Origin: Spirosoma profusum | GTDB taxonomy: Bacteria; Bacteroidota; Bacteroidia; Cytophagales; Spirosomataceae | Assembly (NCBI RefSeq): GCF_014699005.1 | Contig: NZ_JACWZY010000018.1 | Location: 1 to 64,000, forward strand | DNA: 64,000 nucleotides | Direction of reading: 5' to 3' | The notes under the pieces: generated by a model | Told to the model about the DNA's origin: nothing | Databases searched by the model: none | Seen by the model: only the letters and a program-made list of their open reading frames with translations | Shown: piece after piece, positions 25,598 to 34,865 of the stretch | How positions within the stretch are numbered: the first letter of the stretch is position 1 | How the letters are laid out: each line of letters begins with the position of its first letter | Made by a program: the position numbers and the translations under genes

Positions 25598-28500
25598 CTA
25601 GGGCTTGAGTAACTTAATCGTTTGGTGTTGCCCCGGAATACTGACATCCAACAGATAGATGCCACTGGTGTGACCAACATTCATCCGAACGCGTTCATTG
25701 GCACCAGCCTGTTCAACCGTTTGTTCGTGCACTGGTCGTCCTTGTGCATTTACTACACGTAGACGTAACGCACTACCTTCGGCGCCTTTCACGCTGACGT
25801 CCACACTTTCGCCAATGACCGGGTTCCCCAGTACGACGACTTGTAGCGGAACTTCAGGTGCGCCCAGACGAGCCATGCTGTTGCAGGCGTTCAACCAGTT
25901 GTAGTTGAATGTAGCTTCACCAGGTGTACCTGTCTGAACGGCTTTCAGCGTAATCGATGGATTATCCGTATACAGCGTCAGGCTATAAGGACCCGAGGAT
26001 GTCGTTGGAGCCAGTTCATTGACCACCGAGAAACTGATGGGCTGACCCGTCGTTCCGGTATACACCGGCTGGAAGCTAATGGATTTACGGTTCGGAGTCA
26101 ACGTCGTACAGTTCAGCGTATTCACACTGGCAATCGAGAACGTACCGTTACTAGTGTTCGGATTAACCGTCAACTGGAAGGTCGTGTTCGTCGACAAACC
26201 ACCCGGATCGGTAGCGGTTACCGTCACTGTGTAGGGCGAGCCTGCTGAGGTGGAAGGTGTACCCGAGATGTTAGCCGGAGGATTGAAGTTCAGACCAGTT
26301 GGCAACCCGCTTACTGACAGAACCAGACTTCCAGGCGTCTCAGCGTCATTGAAAGTGTTGGCCGGAATATTGAAGTTGTAACCCACGTTAACCGTTGCCG
26401 ATTGCGGACCAATCGGGTTTGCCACTGTGGGTGGCGTGTTGGTCGACGGTACGTTGTTACAGGCATCCAGCCAATTGTAGTTGAAGGACGCTTCACCAGG
26501 TGTTCCTTGCTGAGTTGCTTTCAGAACAATCACTGGATTATCCGTGTACAGGTTCAGCTGATAAGGCCCTGCATTCGTTGTGGGCGCCAGTTCATTCACC
26601 ACTGAGAAGGTAATTTGCTGACCGTTCGTACCACTGTAAATCGGGTTAAAGCTGATGGATCGGCGGTTCGGTGTCAACGAGCTACAGTTGACCAGCGTAG
26701 CACCCGTGATGGCGAAGTTGGTCGGCGGAGTCGTGCTTTGCGGATTTACCGTCAGCTGGAAGACCGTGAAGGTCGACAATCCTCCTGGATCCGTAGCCGT
26801 TACCGTCACCGAGAAGGGCGAGCCTGCCGAAGTGGAAGGCGTACCTGAGATGGTGGCCGGTGGCGTGAAGCCCAGTCCAGCTGGCAACCCACTTACTGAC
26901 AAGGCCAGATTATTGGGCGTCTGCGCATCAGTGAACGTATTACCAGGAATCACGAAGCTATAACCCTGATTAACCGTCGCCGACTGCGGACCGATCGGAT
27001 TGGCCACCGTTGGCGGTGTATTGGTCGACGGCGTGTTGTTGCAGGCTTCTAACCAGTTGTAATTGAACGACGCTTCACCCGGCGTATTCTGCTGAGTTGC
27101 TTTCAGGACAATCACTGGATTATCTGTGTACAGATCCAGTTGATAAGGCCCTGCATTCGTTGTGGGCGCCAGTTCATTCACCACTGAGAAGGTGATTTGT
27201 TGACCCGTCGTGCCACTGTAAACCGGGTTAAAGCTGATAGACCGGCGGTTCGGAGTCAACGTCGTACAGTTCAGCAGGTTAACGCTCGTGATACCAAACG
27301 TAGCGGTCGTAGCGGCTGGATTTACCGTCAGCGGGAAGACCGTGCTGGCCGTTAAACCACCTGGATCCGTAGCCGTTACCGTTACCGAGAAGGGCGAACC
27401 TACAGTGGTCGACGGTGTACCCGAAATAAAGTTCGGCGCAGAGAAGCTAATTCCCGGAGGCAGACCCGTTACCGAATACGTCAGGCTGTTAGGCGTTTCT
27501 GCGTCGGTGAACGTACCTGCAGAAATCACGTAGCTGTAGGTCTGATTGACCGTGGCTGACTGTGGAGGGACAGGCGCGACCACCGATGGCGCTGTATTGG
27601 TAGGTTGCATACCTACACAGGCGTTCAGCCAGTTGTAGCTGAATGTTGCTTCGCCGGGAGTACCCTGCTGAGTCGCCTTCAGGACAATCACCGGACTATC
27701 GGTATACTTATCCAGGCTATAGGGACCCGCCAGCGTTGTCGGTGGCAATTCATTCACTACCGAGAAGCTGATGGGCTGACCCGTCAGACCACTGTACACG
27801 GGAGTGAAGCTGAAGTGCCGCAGGTTTGGCCCCGCTGGGCTACAGCCCAACATGGTCACACTGACGATCGTGAAGCTACCCGGAGGAGGGCACTCCTGGT
27901 ACGTTACCGGTGTGCTGGCAAATGACGTGCAGGCGTCAGCATTGATAGCAGTGACTGAGTAAACACCGGTGGTGCTGACGGTAGCCGTGTTACCTCCGCC
28001 CTGCTGATTGGCTCCCGTGCTGAAGACGTAGCTGGTGAAACCTGGCGTAGCCGTCAGGGTAACCGTTGTAGAAGAGCAACTCAGAGGTCCACTGGATGTG
28101 AGGCTCACCGGAGTGGCTGTGGTGCTACCAACTACTGTTACGTTAGTGGTCGACTGACAACCCGATGGGTTAATAGCCGTTACCGAATACGTACCAGCCG
28201 CGTTGACCGTAGCCGTGTTACCACCCGAACCGCCTTGTTGAGCTGCTCCCGTGCTGAAGACATAACTCGTGAAGCCCGGTGTAGCCGTCAGGGTAACTGT
28301 TGTGGAAGAGCAGCTCAGCGGCCCACTAGCCACTAGGTTCACAGGCGAAGCGGTCGTGCTGCCGGTTACTGTTACGTTGGAAGTCGACTGACAACCTGAT
28401 GCATTAATAGCCGTCACCGAATACGTACCGGCTGCATTCACCGTGGCCGTATTACCACCCGAGCCACCTTGTTGGGCAGCACCAGTACTGAAGACGTAAC

Positions 28501-31500
28501 TGGTGAAGCCTGGCGTAGCGGTCAGAGTTACACTAGGAGCGGAACAGCTCAATGGACCACTTGCTGTCAAATTAACGGCAGTAGCCGTCGTGCTGCCGGT
28601 CACTGTTACGTTGGAAGTCGAGAGACAACCTGACGCATTAGCAGCCGTTACCGAATACGTACCGGCCGTGTTGACCGTAGCCGTGTTACCACCCAAACCG
28701 CCTACTTGCGATGCACCAGTACTGAAGGTATAGCTGCTAAAGCCAGGGCTTGCCGTCAACGTAACACTCGGTGCCGAGCAACTTAACGGACCACTCGATG
28801 TCAAATCAACCGGAGTGGCGGTTGTACTACCGGTTACCGTTACGTTGGAAGTCGAGAGACAACCCGATGCGTTAGCAGCGGTCACTGAATACGTACCGGC
28901 TGTGATAACCGTAGCCGTGTTACCCGCTGAACCACCCACTTGGGTAGCGCCGGTGCTGAATGTATAACTGGTGAAGCCAGCTGAGGCCGTCAACGTAACG
29001 CTGGTAGTGGAACAGCTCAGGGCTCCACTAGCCACTAGGTTCACAGGCGAAGCGGTCGTGCTGCCGGTTACTGTTACGTTGGAAGTCGACTGACAACCTG
29101 ATGCATTAATAGCCGTCACCGAATACGTACCGGCTGCATTCACCGTGGCCGTATTACCACCCGAGCCACCTTGTTGGGCAGCACCAGTACTGAAGACGTA
29201 ACTGGTGAAGCCTGGCGTAGCGGTCAGAGTTACACTAGGAGCGGAACAGCTCAATGGACCACTTGCTGTCAAATTAACGGCAGTAGCCGTCGTGCTGCCG
29301 GTCACTGTTACGTTGGAAGTCGAGAGACAACCTGACGCATTAGCAGCCGTTACCGAATACGTACCGGCCGTGTTGACCGTAGCCGTGTTACCACCCAAAC
29401 CGCCTACTTGCGATGCACCAGTACTGAAGGTATAGCTGCTAAAGCCAGGGCTTGCCGTCAACGTAACACTCGGTGCCGAGCAACTTAACGGACCACTCGA
29501 TGTCAAATCAACCGGAGTAGCCGTCGTGCTGCCGGTTACTGTCACAGTTGACGTTGAGAGGCAACCCGATGCATTGACAGCGGTCACTGAATACGTACCG
29601 GCTGTGATAACCGTAGCCGTGTTACCCGCTGAACCACCCACTTGGGTAGCGCCGGTGCTGAATGTATAACTGGTGAAGCCAGCTGAGGCTGTCAACGTAA
29701 CGCTGGTGGTCGTACAGCTTATCGCACCGCTGACCGTCAGATCAACCGGAGTAGCCGTCGTGCTGCCGGTCACTGTCACCGTTGAGGTTGAGAGACAACC
29801 CGATGCATTAGCGGCTGTTACCGAGTAGGTACCCGATGTATTTACTGTAGCGGTGTTACCTGTCGAACCACCTACCTGCGAAGCGCCGGTGCTGAAGGTA
29901 TAGCTGGTGAAGCCAGCTGAGGCCGTCAACGTAACGCTGGTAGTGGAACAGCTCAGGGCTCCACTAACCAGTAAATCAACCGGTGTAGCGGTTGTACTTC
30001 CTACGACTGTTACGTTGGAAGTTGAGAGGCACCCTGATGCATTAGCCGCTGTTACCGAATACGTACCAGTAGCAATAACCGTTGCCGTGTTACCTGTCGA
30101 ACCACCTACCTGCGAAGCGCCCGTGCTGAAGGTATAACTGGTGAAACCGGCGGAGGCTGTCAACGTAACGCTGGTAGTGGAACAACTCAGGGCTCCACTT
30201 GCCACTAAATCAACCGGAGTAGCCGTCGTGCTGCCTACAACTGTAATTGTGGTGGTCGATAGACAGCCCGATGCATTGACGGCGCTCACGGAATACGTAC
30301 CGGCTGCAATTACTGTCGCCGTGTTTCCGGTAGAACCACCCACTTGCGAAGCGCCGGTGCTAAAGGTGTAACTATCAAAACCGGCAGAAGCTGTCAACGT
30401 AACGCTGGTGGCTGTACAACTGATTCCGCTGCTAACCGTCAGGTCAACTGGGGTAGCCGTCGTGCTGCCTACTACCGTTACGTTCGTGGTCGATACGCAT
30501 CCACTCATAGCTGTAGCTGTCACCGAGTACGTACCAGTTGCGTCGACCGTAGCGCTGTTACTGGTTACTGCACCCACTTGTGAAGCTCCGGTACTGAACG
30601 TATAGCTGGCGAAACCGGCAGAAGCCTCCAACGTAACGGTGGGGGCAGTGCAGCTCAGCGGACTGCTGGCAGTCAGCGAAAGGAATGGGGCGCCTACGGT
30701 TCCTACTGTACGGGAGGCAACGTTATTGTTGTCAAGGGTATTGCCATTTACTACACCACACGCATAAATCGAGTTACCCCGGTCAAAATAGTCACTTACG
30801 TCATATTGCGAATCGCCATCTGCCGGAGTACCTGATGTCCGATTGCGGTTCGGGTCCGAAGGGTTTATAGGAGTTTGCTGCTCCTGGATACCAATATCGT
30901 TTAACGATACGGTGTTGCCCGTTACCAGATAATTAACGCCTTCAACAACAATACCGAAACCTTCGCCGGCACCAGGATGGGCAAAACCCGATACGTTGTT
31001 ATTGCGTACCACGGCTCCCTTCGGCGTTTCCTGGTTGTTCACACTAAAAGCAGCCGCCCGACGTATTACCGCGATACCTGCTATGTCGCGAGTACCCGAT
31101 ACGTTAGTGGCTCCGCTAATGTTGTTGCCTTCAATAACCAGACTTCCTGGCCCCGACGTAGCACCGGTACCGATTGACGATTTAACCTCCATTCCGTAAC
31201 GACCGTTACTGGAAATGGTATTGCCCGAAATCAGGTTCGCATTCCCAGTAGCTAAGGCGCCCAGTAAGGAAATACCCGCATCCCCGTTACCCGATACTGT
31301 ATTGCCCGAAATCGTAACGCCCGTAGCCGTTCCTTCGTTGATATCAATACCGGTCAGACCATTATTGATAACCGTGTTATTGGTCAGCGTGATGTTCTGC
31401 TTGAGTTGGTTGAAAATAATGAATCCTCGTCCACCAGCTCCAACACCGTTGCTGGCTAGCGTAGAGTTAGTTACCGATACGTCGGTTAACGTTGCCAGAG

Positions 31501-34321
31501 CTTCCAGAATAATACCGTGCTTTCCGTTATTGGTAACAATCACGCCCGAAATAGTCAGGTTACTATTCGTTCGACCATAAATACCATTACCAACGTTGTT
31601 GGGGTCACCCGCACCCTGCTGATTCTTGATCGTCAGATTCCCGATAGTGATGCCCGATACGCCAGTAGGTAAGTTAAAGCCGTTTCCTGGAACCAGGCCA
31701 GTACCATCGATAATGGTGCCGGTCTGACTGACGCCTGTAATGGTCAAAGGCTTGGTTACAGTAGCTCGCTCATTAAAGGTGTATTCGGCCAGTTGGATGA
31801 TGTTGCCATCGCTGGCGGCATCGATAGCAGCCTGGATGGTGCTGTAGGAGGTACCCTGAGAAACGTTCAGCACTGGGTTGAAGAAGCTAATCAATCCCAA
31901 AGCTGCGTTGTCGGGTTTGTGAGTCAGTTTGTTTTCCAGAGCAATCCGTTCCGACGTATTCATGGCTGCAGGAAGCTTCGGCCCGGTACCCACATCAAAT
32001 ATATTATTCGCTGCATTCAGGTTTACCGCGAATGGCGCTGCCTGGGTGTTGTTAGGAGCAACCAGACCCGTGTTGCCGTCCAGGGCGATGAAAGTGCCCA
32101 GACTGCCAGCGAAGTTGTTCGCACTACCTGCCGTTCCCAGCACAATCGGCCCGAAGGTTGGGTTGTCATTGTCCTGATTCAGGAAAATCACGGCTGTGCC
32201 GCTGTTTGGTACAGAAGAACCATTGAACGTATTGCCCGTCAGGGTCAGCGAAACCACCGGAGCCGGTACGGTTGGAAGGCCACTCGATGAACTAAACTCC
32301 TTGGTGTCGAACGTAACGTGGCGATACGAACCCGAAGAAGCAAACGGATCGAACCGGTTGTTGGTCACATTGACGTTCTGGTAGTTTTCCAGACTGATAC
32401 CCCAATTGTGACTGGCGAAGGTGTTGCTCGATACGTTGGTCAGCTTGGCGCTGGCGTTGTTCTTCAGACGTAGCAGGGAGGTGTAGCCGTTGCTGAAGGT
32501 ACCGTCGAAGATATTGTTGCTCACCGTAAAGGTGCCTGCCCCAGCGTTATGCTCAGCCAGTTCGATACCGCCACCCCGCAGGTTGTTGTTGGAGATATTG
32601 ACATCACCATTGGAACCGAAGCGTACCTGAATATCCTGATTAATTGACTGGATGCTGTTGCCAGTGAACGTACCACCGGCTTCATCAGTACAGATGCCCG
32701 CCCGGAAGGAATTCGTCAGGCCAACCCCATTGACCGTGTTACCGGTAGCGGTGACGGTTATTACACTACCATTAACACGATAATCACCATAGTTGATGCT
32801 GATGGCGTTTCGAGTACCATAAGGTAATGCGCTAGGTGGACTACCAGGGGGAAGACCGCTGGGAGGGGTACCGGTGGGATCAACAATGTTGTCTTTAACA
32901 GTAATAGCGTTGATGCTGGCATTAGTGGCAAGGATGGCACTACTAAGCCTGGAAAGATCGACTATAAAATGGATTCCCTGAATCGTAACGTTATTAGCCG
33001 ATACGTCGAAAAGCGTAGGTTTGCCAGCAACTGTACCGGAGAAGTTAACAATAGTGCTGGCTCCCTGACCCACGATGGTCACCCCTTTGTTAACCAGTAC
33101 CTGTTCATCGAAAGTACCTGCGCTGGCCGTGAGTATATCGCCCGCCGACGCTGCATTTACTGCGCTCTGAATTGTGGCATACGTAGTACCCGGCTTATTG
33201 TTGTTCGTAACCGATTTGTCGAACGAGTTTCCTGAACCGCTAAACGTAGCAGGTGGAGTAACTTGCGTCCCCGCAACATCGTTGTTGCTGAACGTATTGT
33301 TATTTGCGGTCAGTAATCCTGGTGGTGTTACAGCAGCAGGATCTGGAGCCACACTGATACCAACATCGTTCCCTGTAAACGTATTGCCAGTAGCTGTAAC
33401 AGGGCCTGCACCGAAGGTTAGCAGCCCTGCCGCCGTAGTCGTGCCCGAAGGAGGGATGTAGTTGTTACCCGTGATGGTCGAACTCTGTACATCACCGGTT
33501 GCGCCCCGGCTAATCTGAATTCCGTTCTGTGCAATACTCGGCGTAGGACCGATTCCTGAAACGATGGCATTTTGAATAACACCGTTCGAGCCAGCACCAT
33601 CGATAATAATTCCTGCTTTCTGATAATTGGAAACCGTTACGTTGGTCGCGGTCAAACTACCTGGCGAACTGAGTGCATTGAAACCAGCCCGAATACCAAA
33701 ACCCGATTGGCAACCAAAGAATGATGCCATTGGGTCCAGATAAATATTCGTTACCGATGACGAGCTCAGATTTAATCCTGCTCCCTGGTTAATATTTATA
33801 CCATAAAACAAATCACCACATCCACTGGTAGGCGCTAAAGGCCCATTGACCCTTATACCTGTTATTATTACCGTTACGCCATTACGTATCTCGATAATGT
33901 TGCGATGATCAGTCGCCAGTTGACCTGCAGTCATAACGGCTGGCGCCTGCACAATAGTACTACCAGCACCGGCCCCATTAATAGTCAGCGCCTTTGTGAT
34001 GAGCAACTGTTCGGTGTACATACCAGCAGGTACGGCAATGACATCGTTCGTATTGGCAGCATCCACAGCAGCCTGAATCGTAGGATACGTACCACCCCCG
34101 TTGATCGTGATTTGCGCCCAGGCCGCCTGACTGCTTAACCAGCCAATCAGAACAGCGAGTACGGCAAATGACCGCCTATAGGCCGGTGATGTAAGGGCAT
34201 AGACGCTGGATTTTCTGAGCTTCAGATCTGGTGAATCTGAAGGCGCCTTTAGCGTCGGGGAAACGAGCCACCGAATAATCGATAGCATCTCCCTCAATGA
34301 ACGTTGTAGAACTGCATTCAT
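25598..34321 (-). CDS. giant secreted beta-helix / Ig-repeat protein with T9SS sorting domain
   Basis: This 2907-residue cell-surface protein begins with a late hydrophobic signal (FAVLAVLIGWLSSQAAWAQ, residues about 51-70) after a long N-terminal tail, so a later start is possible. Residues about 70-1200 form a right-handed parallel beta-helix with pectate-lyase-like turns (TIQAAVDAAN..., NNTFSNND...). About 1210-2145 are twelve 78-residue Ig-like repeats (SCSTTSVTLTASAGFTSY...GTYSVTAANASGC). Then come four copies of an 85-residue unit (SFSVVNEL...GPYSL) alternating with three Ig-like He_PIG units. The last 75 residues are a type IX sorting domain (GIYLLDVSIPGQHQTIKLLKP). It is probably exported by T9SS as an adhesin or glycan-binding protein; no enzymatic residues are evident. 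Confidence 0.85.
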   Translation of the reverse strand: MNAVLQRSLREMLSIIRWLVSPTLKAPSDSPDLKLRKSSVYALTSPAYRRSFAVLAVLIGWLSSQAAWAQITINGGGTYPTIQAAVDAANTNDVIAVPAGMYTEQLLITKALTINGAGAGSTIVQAPAVMTAGQLATDHRNIIEIRNGVTVIITGIRVNGPLAPTSGCGDLFYGININQGAGLNLSSSSVTNIYLDPMASFFGCQSGFGIRAGFNALSSPGSLTATNVTVSNYQKAGIIIDGAGSNGVIQNAIVSGIGPTPSIAQNGIQISRGATGDVQSSTITGNNYIPPSGTTTAAGLLTFGAGPVTATGNTFTGNDVGISVAPDPAAVTPPGLLTANNNTFSNNDVAGTQVTPPATFSGSGNSFDKSVTNNNKPGTTYATIQSAVNAASAGDILTASAGTFDEQVLVNKGVTIVGQGASTIVNFSGTVAGKPTLFDVSANNVTIQGIHFIVDLSRLSSAILATNASINAITVKDNIVDPTGTPPSGLPPGSPPSALPYGTRNAISINYGDYRVNGSVITVTATGNTVNGVGLTNSFRAGICTDEAGGTFTGNSIQSINQDIQVRFGSNGDVNISNNNLRGGGIELAEHNAGAGTFTVSNNIFDGTFSNGYTSLLRLKNNASAKLTNVSSNTFASHNWGISLENYQNVNVTNNRFDPFASSGSYRHVTFDTKEFSSSSGLPTVPAPVVSLTLTGNTFNGSSVPNSGTAVIFLNQDNDNPTFGPIVLGTAGSANNFAGSLGTFIALDGNTGLVAPNNTQAAPFAVNLNAANNIFDVGTGPKLPAAMNTSERIALENKLTHKPDNAALGLISFFNPVLNVSQGTSYSTIQAAIDAASDGNIIQLAEYTFNERATVTKPLTITGVSQTGTIIDGTGLVPGNGFNLPTGVSGITIGNLTIKNQQGAGDPNNVGNGIYGRTNSNLTISGVIVTNNGKHGIILEALATLTDVSVTNSTLASNGVGAGGRGFIIFNQLKQNITLTNNTVINNGLTGIDINEGTATGVTISGNTVSGNGDAGISLLGALATGNANLISGNTISSNGRYGMEVKSSIGTGATSGPGSLVIEGNNISGATNVSGTRDIAGIAVIRRAAAFSVNNQETPKGAVVRNNNVSGFAHPGAGEGFGIVVEGVNYLVTGNTVSLNDIGIQEQQTPINPSDPNRNRTSGTPADGDSQYDVSDYFDRGNSIYACGVVNGNTLDNNNVASRTVGTVGAPFLSLTASSPLSCTAPTVTLEASAGFASYTFSTGASQVGAVTSNSATVDATGTYSVTATAMSGCVSTTNVTVVGSTTATPVDLTVSSGISCTATSVTLTASAGFDSYTFSTGASQVGGSTGNTATVIAAGTYSVSAVNASGCLSTTTITVVGSTTATPVDLVASGALSCSTTSVTLTASAGFTSYTFSTGASQVGGSTGNTATVIATGTYSVTAANASGCLSTSNVTVVGSTTATPVDLLVSGALSCSTTSVTLTASAGFTSYTFSTGASQVGGSTGNTATVNTSGTYSVTAANASGCLSTSTVTVTGSTTATPVDLTVSGAISCTTTSVTLTASAGFTSYTFSTGATQVGGSAGNTATVITAGTYSVTAVNASGCLSTSTVTVTGSTTATPVDLTSSGPLSCSAPSVTLTASPGFSSYTFSTGASQVGGLGGNTATVNTAGTYSVTAANASGCLSTSNVTVTGSTTATAVNLTASGPLSCSAPSVTLTATPGFTSYVFSTGAAQQGGSGGNTATVNAAGTYSVTAINASGCQSTSNVTVTGSTTASPVNLVASGALSCSTTSVTLTASAGFTSYTFSTGATQVGGSAGNTATVITAGTYSVTAANASGCLSTSNVTVTGSTTATPVDLTSSGPLSCSAPSVTLTASPGFSSYTFSTGASQVGGLGGNTATVNTAGTYSVTAANASGCLSTSNVTVTGSTTATAVNLTASGPLSCSAPSVTLTATPGFTSYVFSTGAAQQGGSGGNTATVNAAGTYSVTAINASGCQSTSNVTVTGSTTASPVNLVASGPLSCSSTTVTLTATPGFTSYVFSTGAAQQGGSGGNTATVNAAGTYSVTAINPSGCQSTTNVTVVGSTTATPVSLTSSGPLSCSSTTVTLTATPGFTSYVFSTGANQQGGGNTATVSTTGVYSVTAINADACTSFASTPVTYQECPPPGSFTIVSVTMLGCSPAGPNLRHFSFTPVYSGLTGQPISFSVVNELPPTTLAGPYSLDKYTDSPVIVLKATQQGTPGEATFSYNWLNACVGMQPTNTAPSVVAPVPPQSATVNQTYSYVISAGTFTDAETPNSLTYSVTGLPPGISFSAPNFISGTPSTTVGSPFSVTVTATDPGGLTASTVFPLTVNPAATTATFGITSVNLLNCTTLTPNRRSISFNPVYSGTTGQQITFSVVNELAPTTNAGPYQLDLYTDNPVIVLKATQQNTPGEASFNYNWLEACNNTPSTNTPPTVANPIGPQSATVNQGYSFVIPGNTFTDAQTPNNLALSVSGLPAGLGFTPPATISGTPSTSAGSPFSVTVTATDPGGLSTFTVFQLTVNPQSTTPPTNFAITGATLVNCSSLTPNRRSISFNPIYSGTNGQQITFSVVNELAPTTNAGPYQLNLYTDNPVIVLKATQQGTPGEASFNYNWLDACNNVPSTNTPPTVANPIGPQSATVNVGYNFNIPANTFNDAETPGSLVLSVSGLPTGLNFNPPANISGTPSTSAGSPYTVTVTATDPGGLSTNTTFQLTVNPNTSNGTFSIASVNTLNCTTLTPNRKSISFQPVYTGTTGQPISFSVVNELAPTTSSGPYSLTLYTDNPSITLKAVQTGTPGEATFNYNWLNACNSMARLGAPEVPLQVVVLGNPVIGESVDVSVKGAEGSALRLRVVNAQGRPVHEQTVEQAGANERVRMNVGHTSGIYLLDVSIPGQHQTIKLLKP
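27890..30690 (-). repeat. twelve 234-bp tandem repeats inside the giant gene
   Basis: Each unit encodes a 78-residue Ig-like module. A higher-order duplication is visible: about 490 bp from 28328 recurs essentially base for base 702 bp (three units) later, from 29030. Reading frame is kept throughout. Confidence 0.85.
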
Positions 34322-34865
34322 GGATTAAGAGATAATTGATTGAAATTGAATTGGTAATAATTGAGAATTCACGAAGTGGTAGTCACTAAAGCCGACGAAG
34401 GGCTACCACAATCTATGGTTGGTTCCACAGGTTGTGTAAAGCAAACAGCTTTGTATACAGAAGGAAATGCCTGAACAGTAAATAGTCTGACAGAGCGAGT
34501 CTACGTCAGATAAATTTCAGGGAATTTGATGGAGTCAGAATCAGCTATCCCGGAAGAAATAGTAGGATAGCGGTGTAACTGAATTGTTAGAAAAGAAGAG
34601 TAGTTCTTGCTCATGGCTATTAATATACTGCATTTATAGGATGAACAAATGTATAATTAATACAATGTCATATTAGGAAAATATAGTTAATTTAATTTTT
34701 ATATTATCTAACGGTACATTTTTTAAACTATGCGCCTTGAGCTGTTTTTACACATGATTTACTGTATATGCTTAGTGACCACATGCCTAGTTAACTTAAC
34801 TAGCATCTGTTGTAAGTTTACTTACTAGTCGATGTATAACAGTAACCATATATTAATCTTTCGTA
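34322..34865. other. A/T-rich non-coding region upstream of the giant gene
   Basis: No gene, RNA or clear repeat is seen. It contains the promoter of the giant gene and the terminator region of the NHL protein on the same strand; I cannot place either precisely. Confidence 0.4.

Noticed and set aside
28503..30605. Series of 65-79 codon frames on the + strand opposite the giant gene
   Set aside because: They repeat at the same 234/702-bp spacing as the coding strand and are antisense shadows of the Ig-repeat units.
27890..30690. Regular 234-bp repeats as a possible CRISPR or satellite array
   Set aside because: Units are far too long for CRISPR, keep one reading frame and encode Ig-like modules inside a secreted protein.
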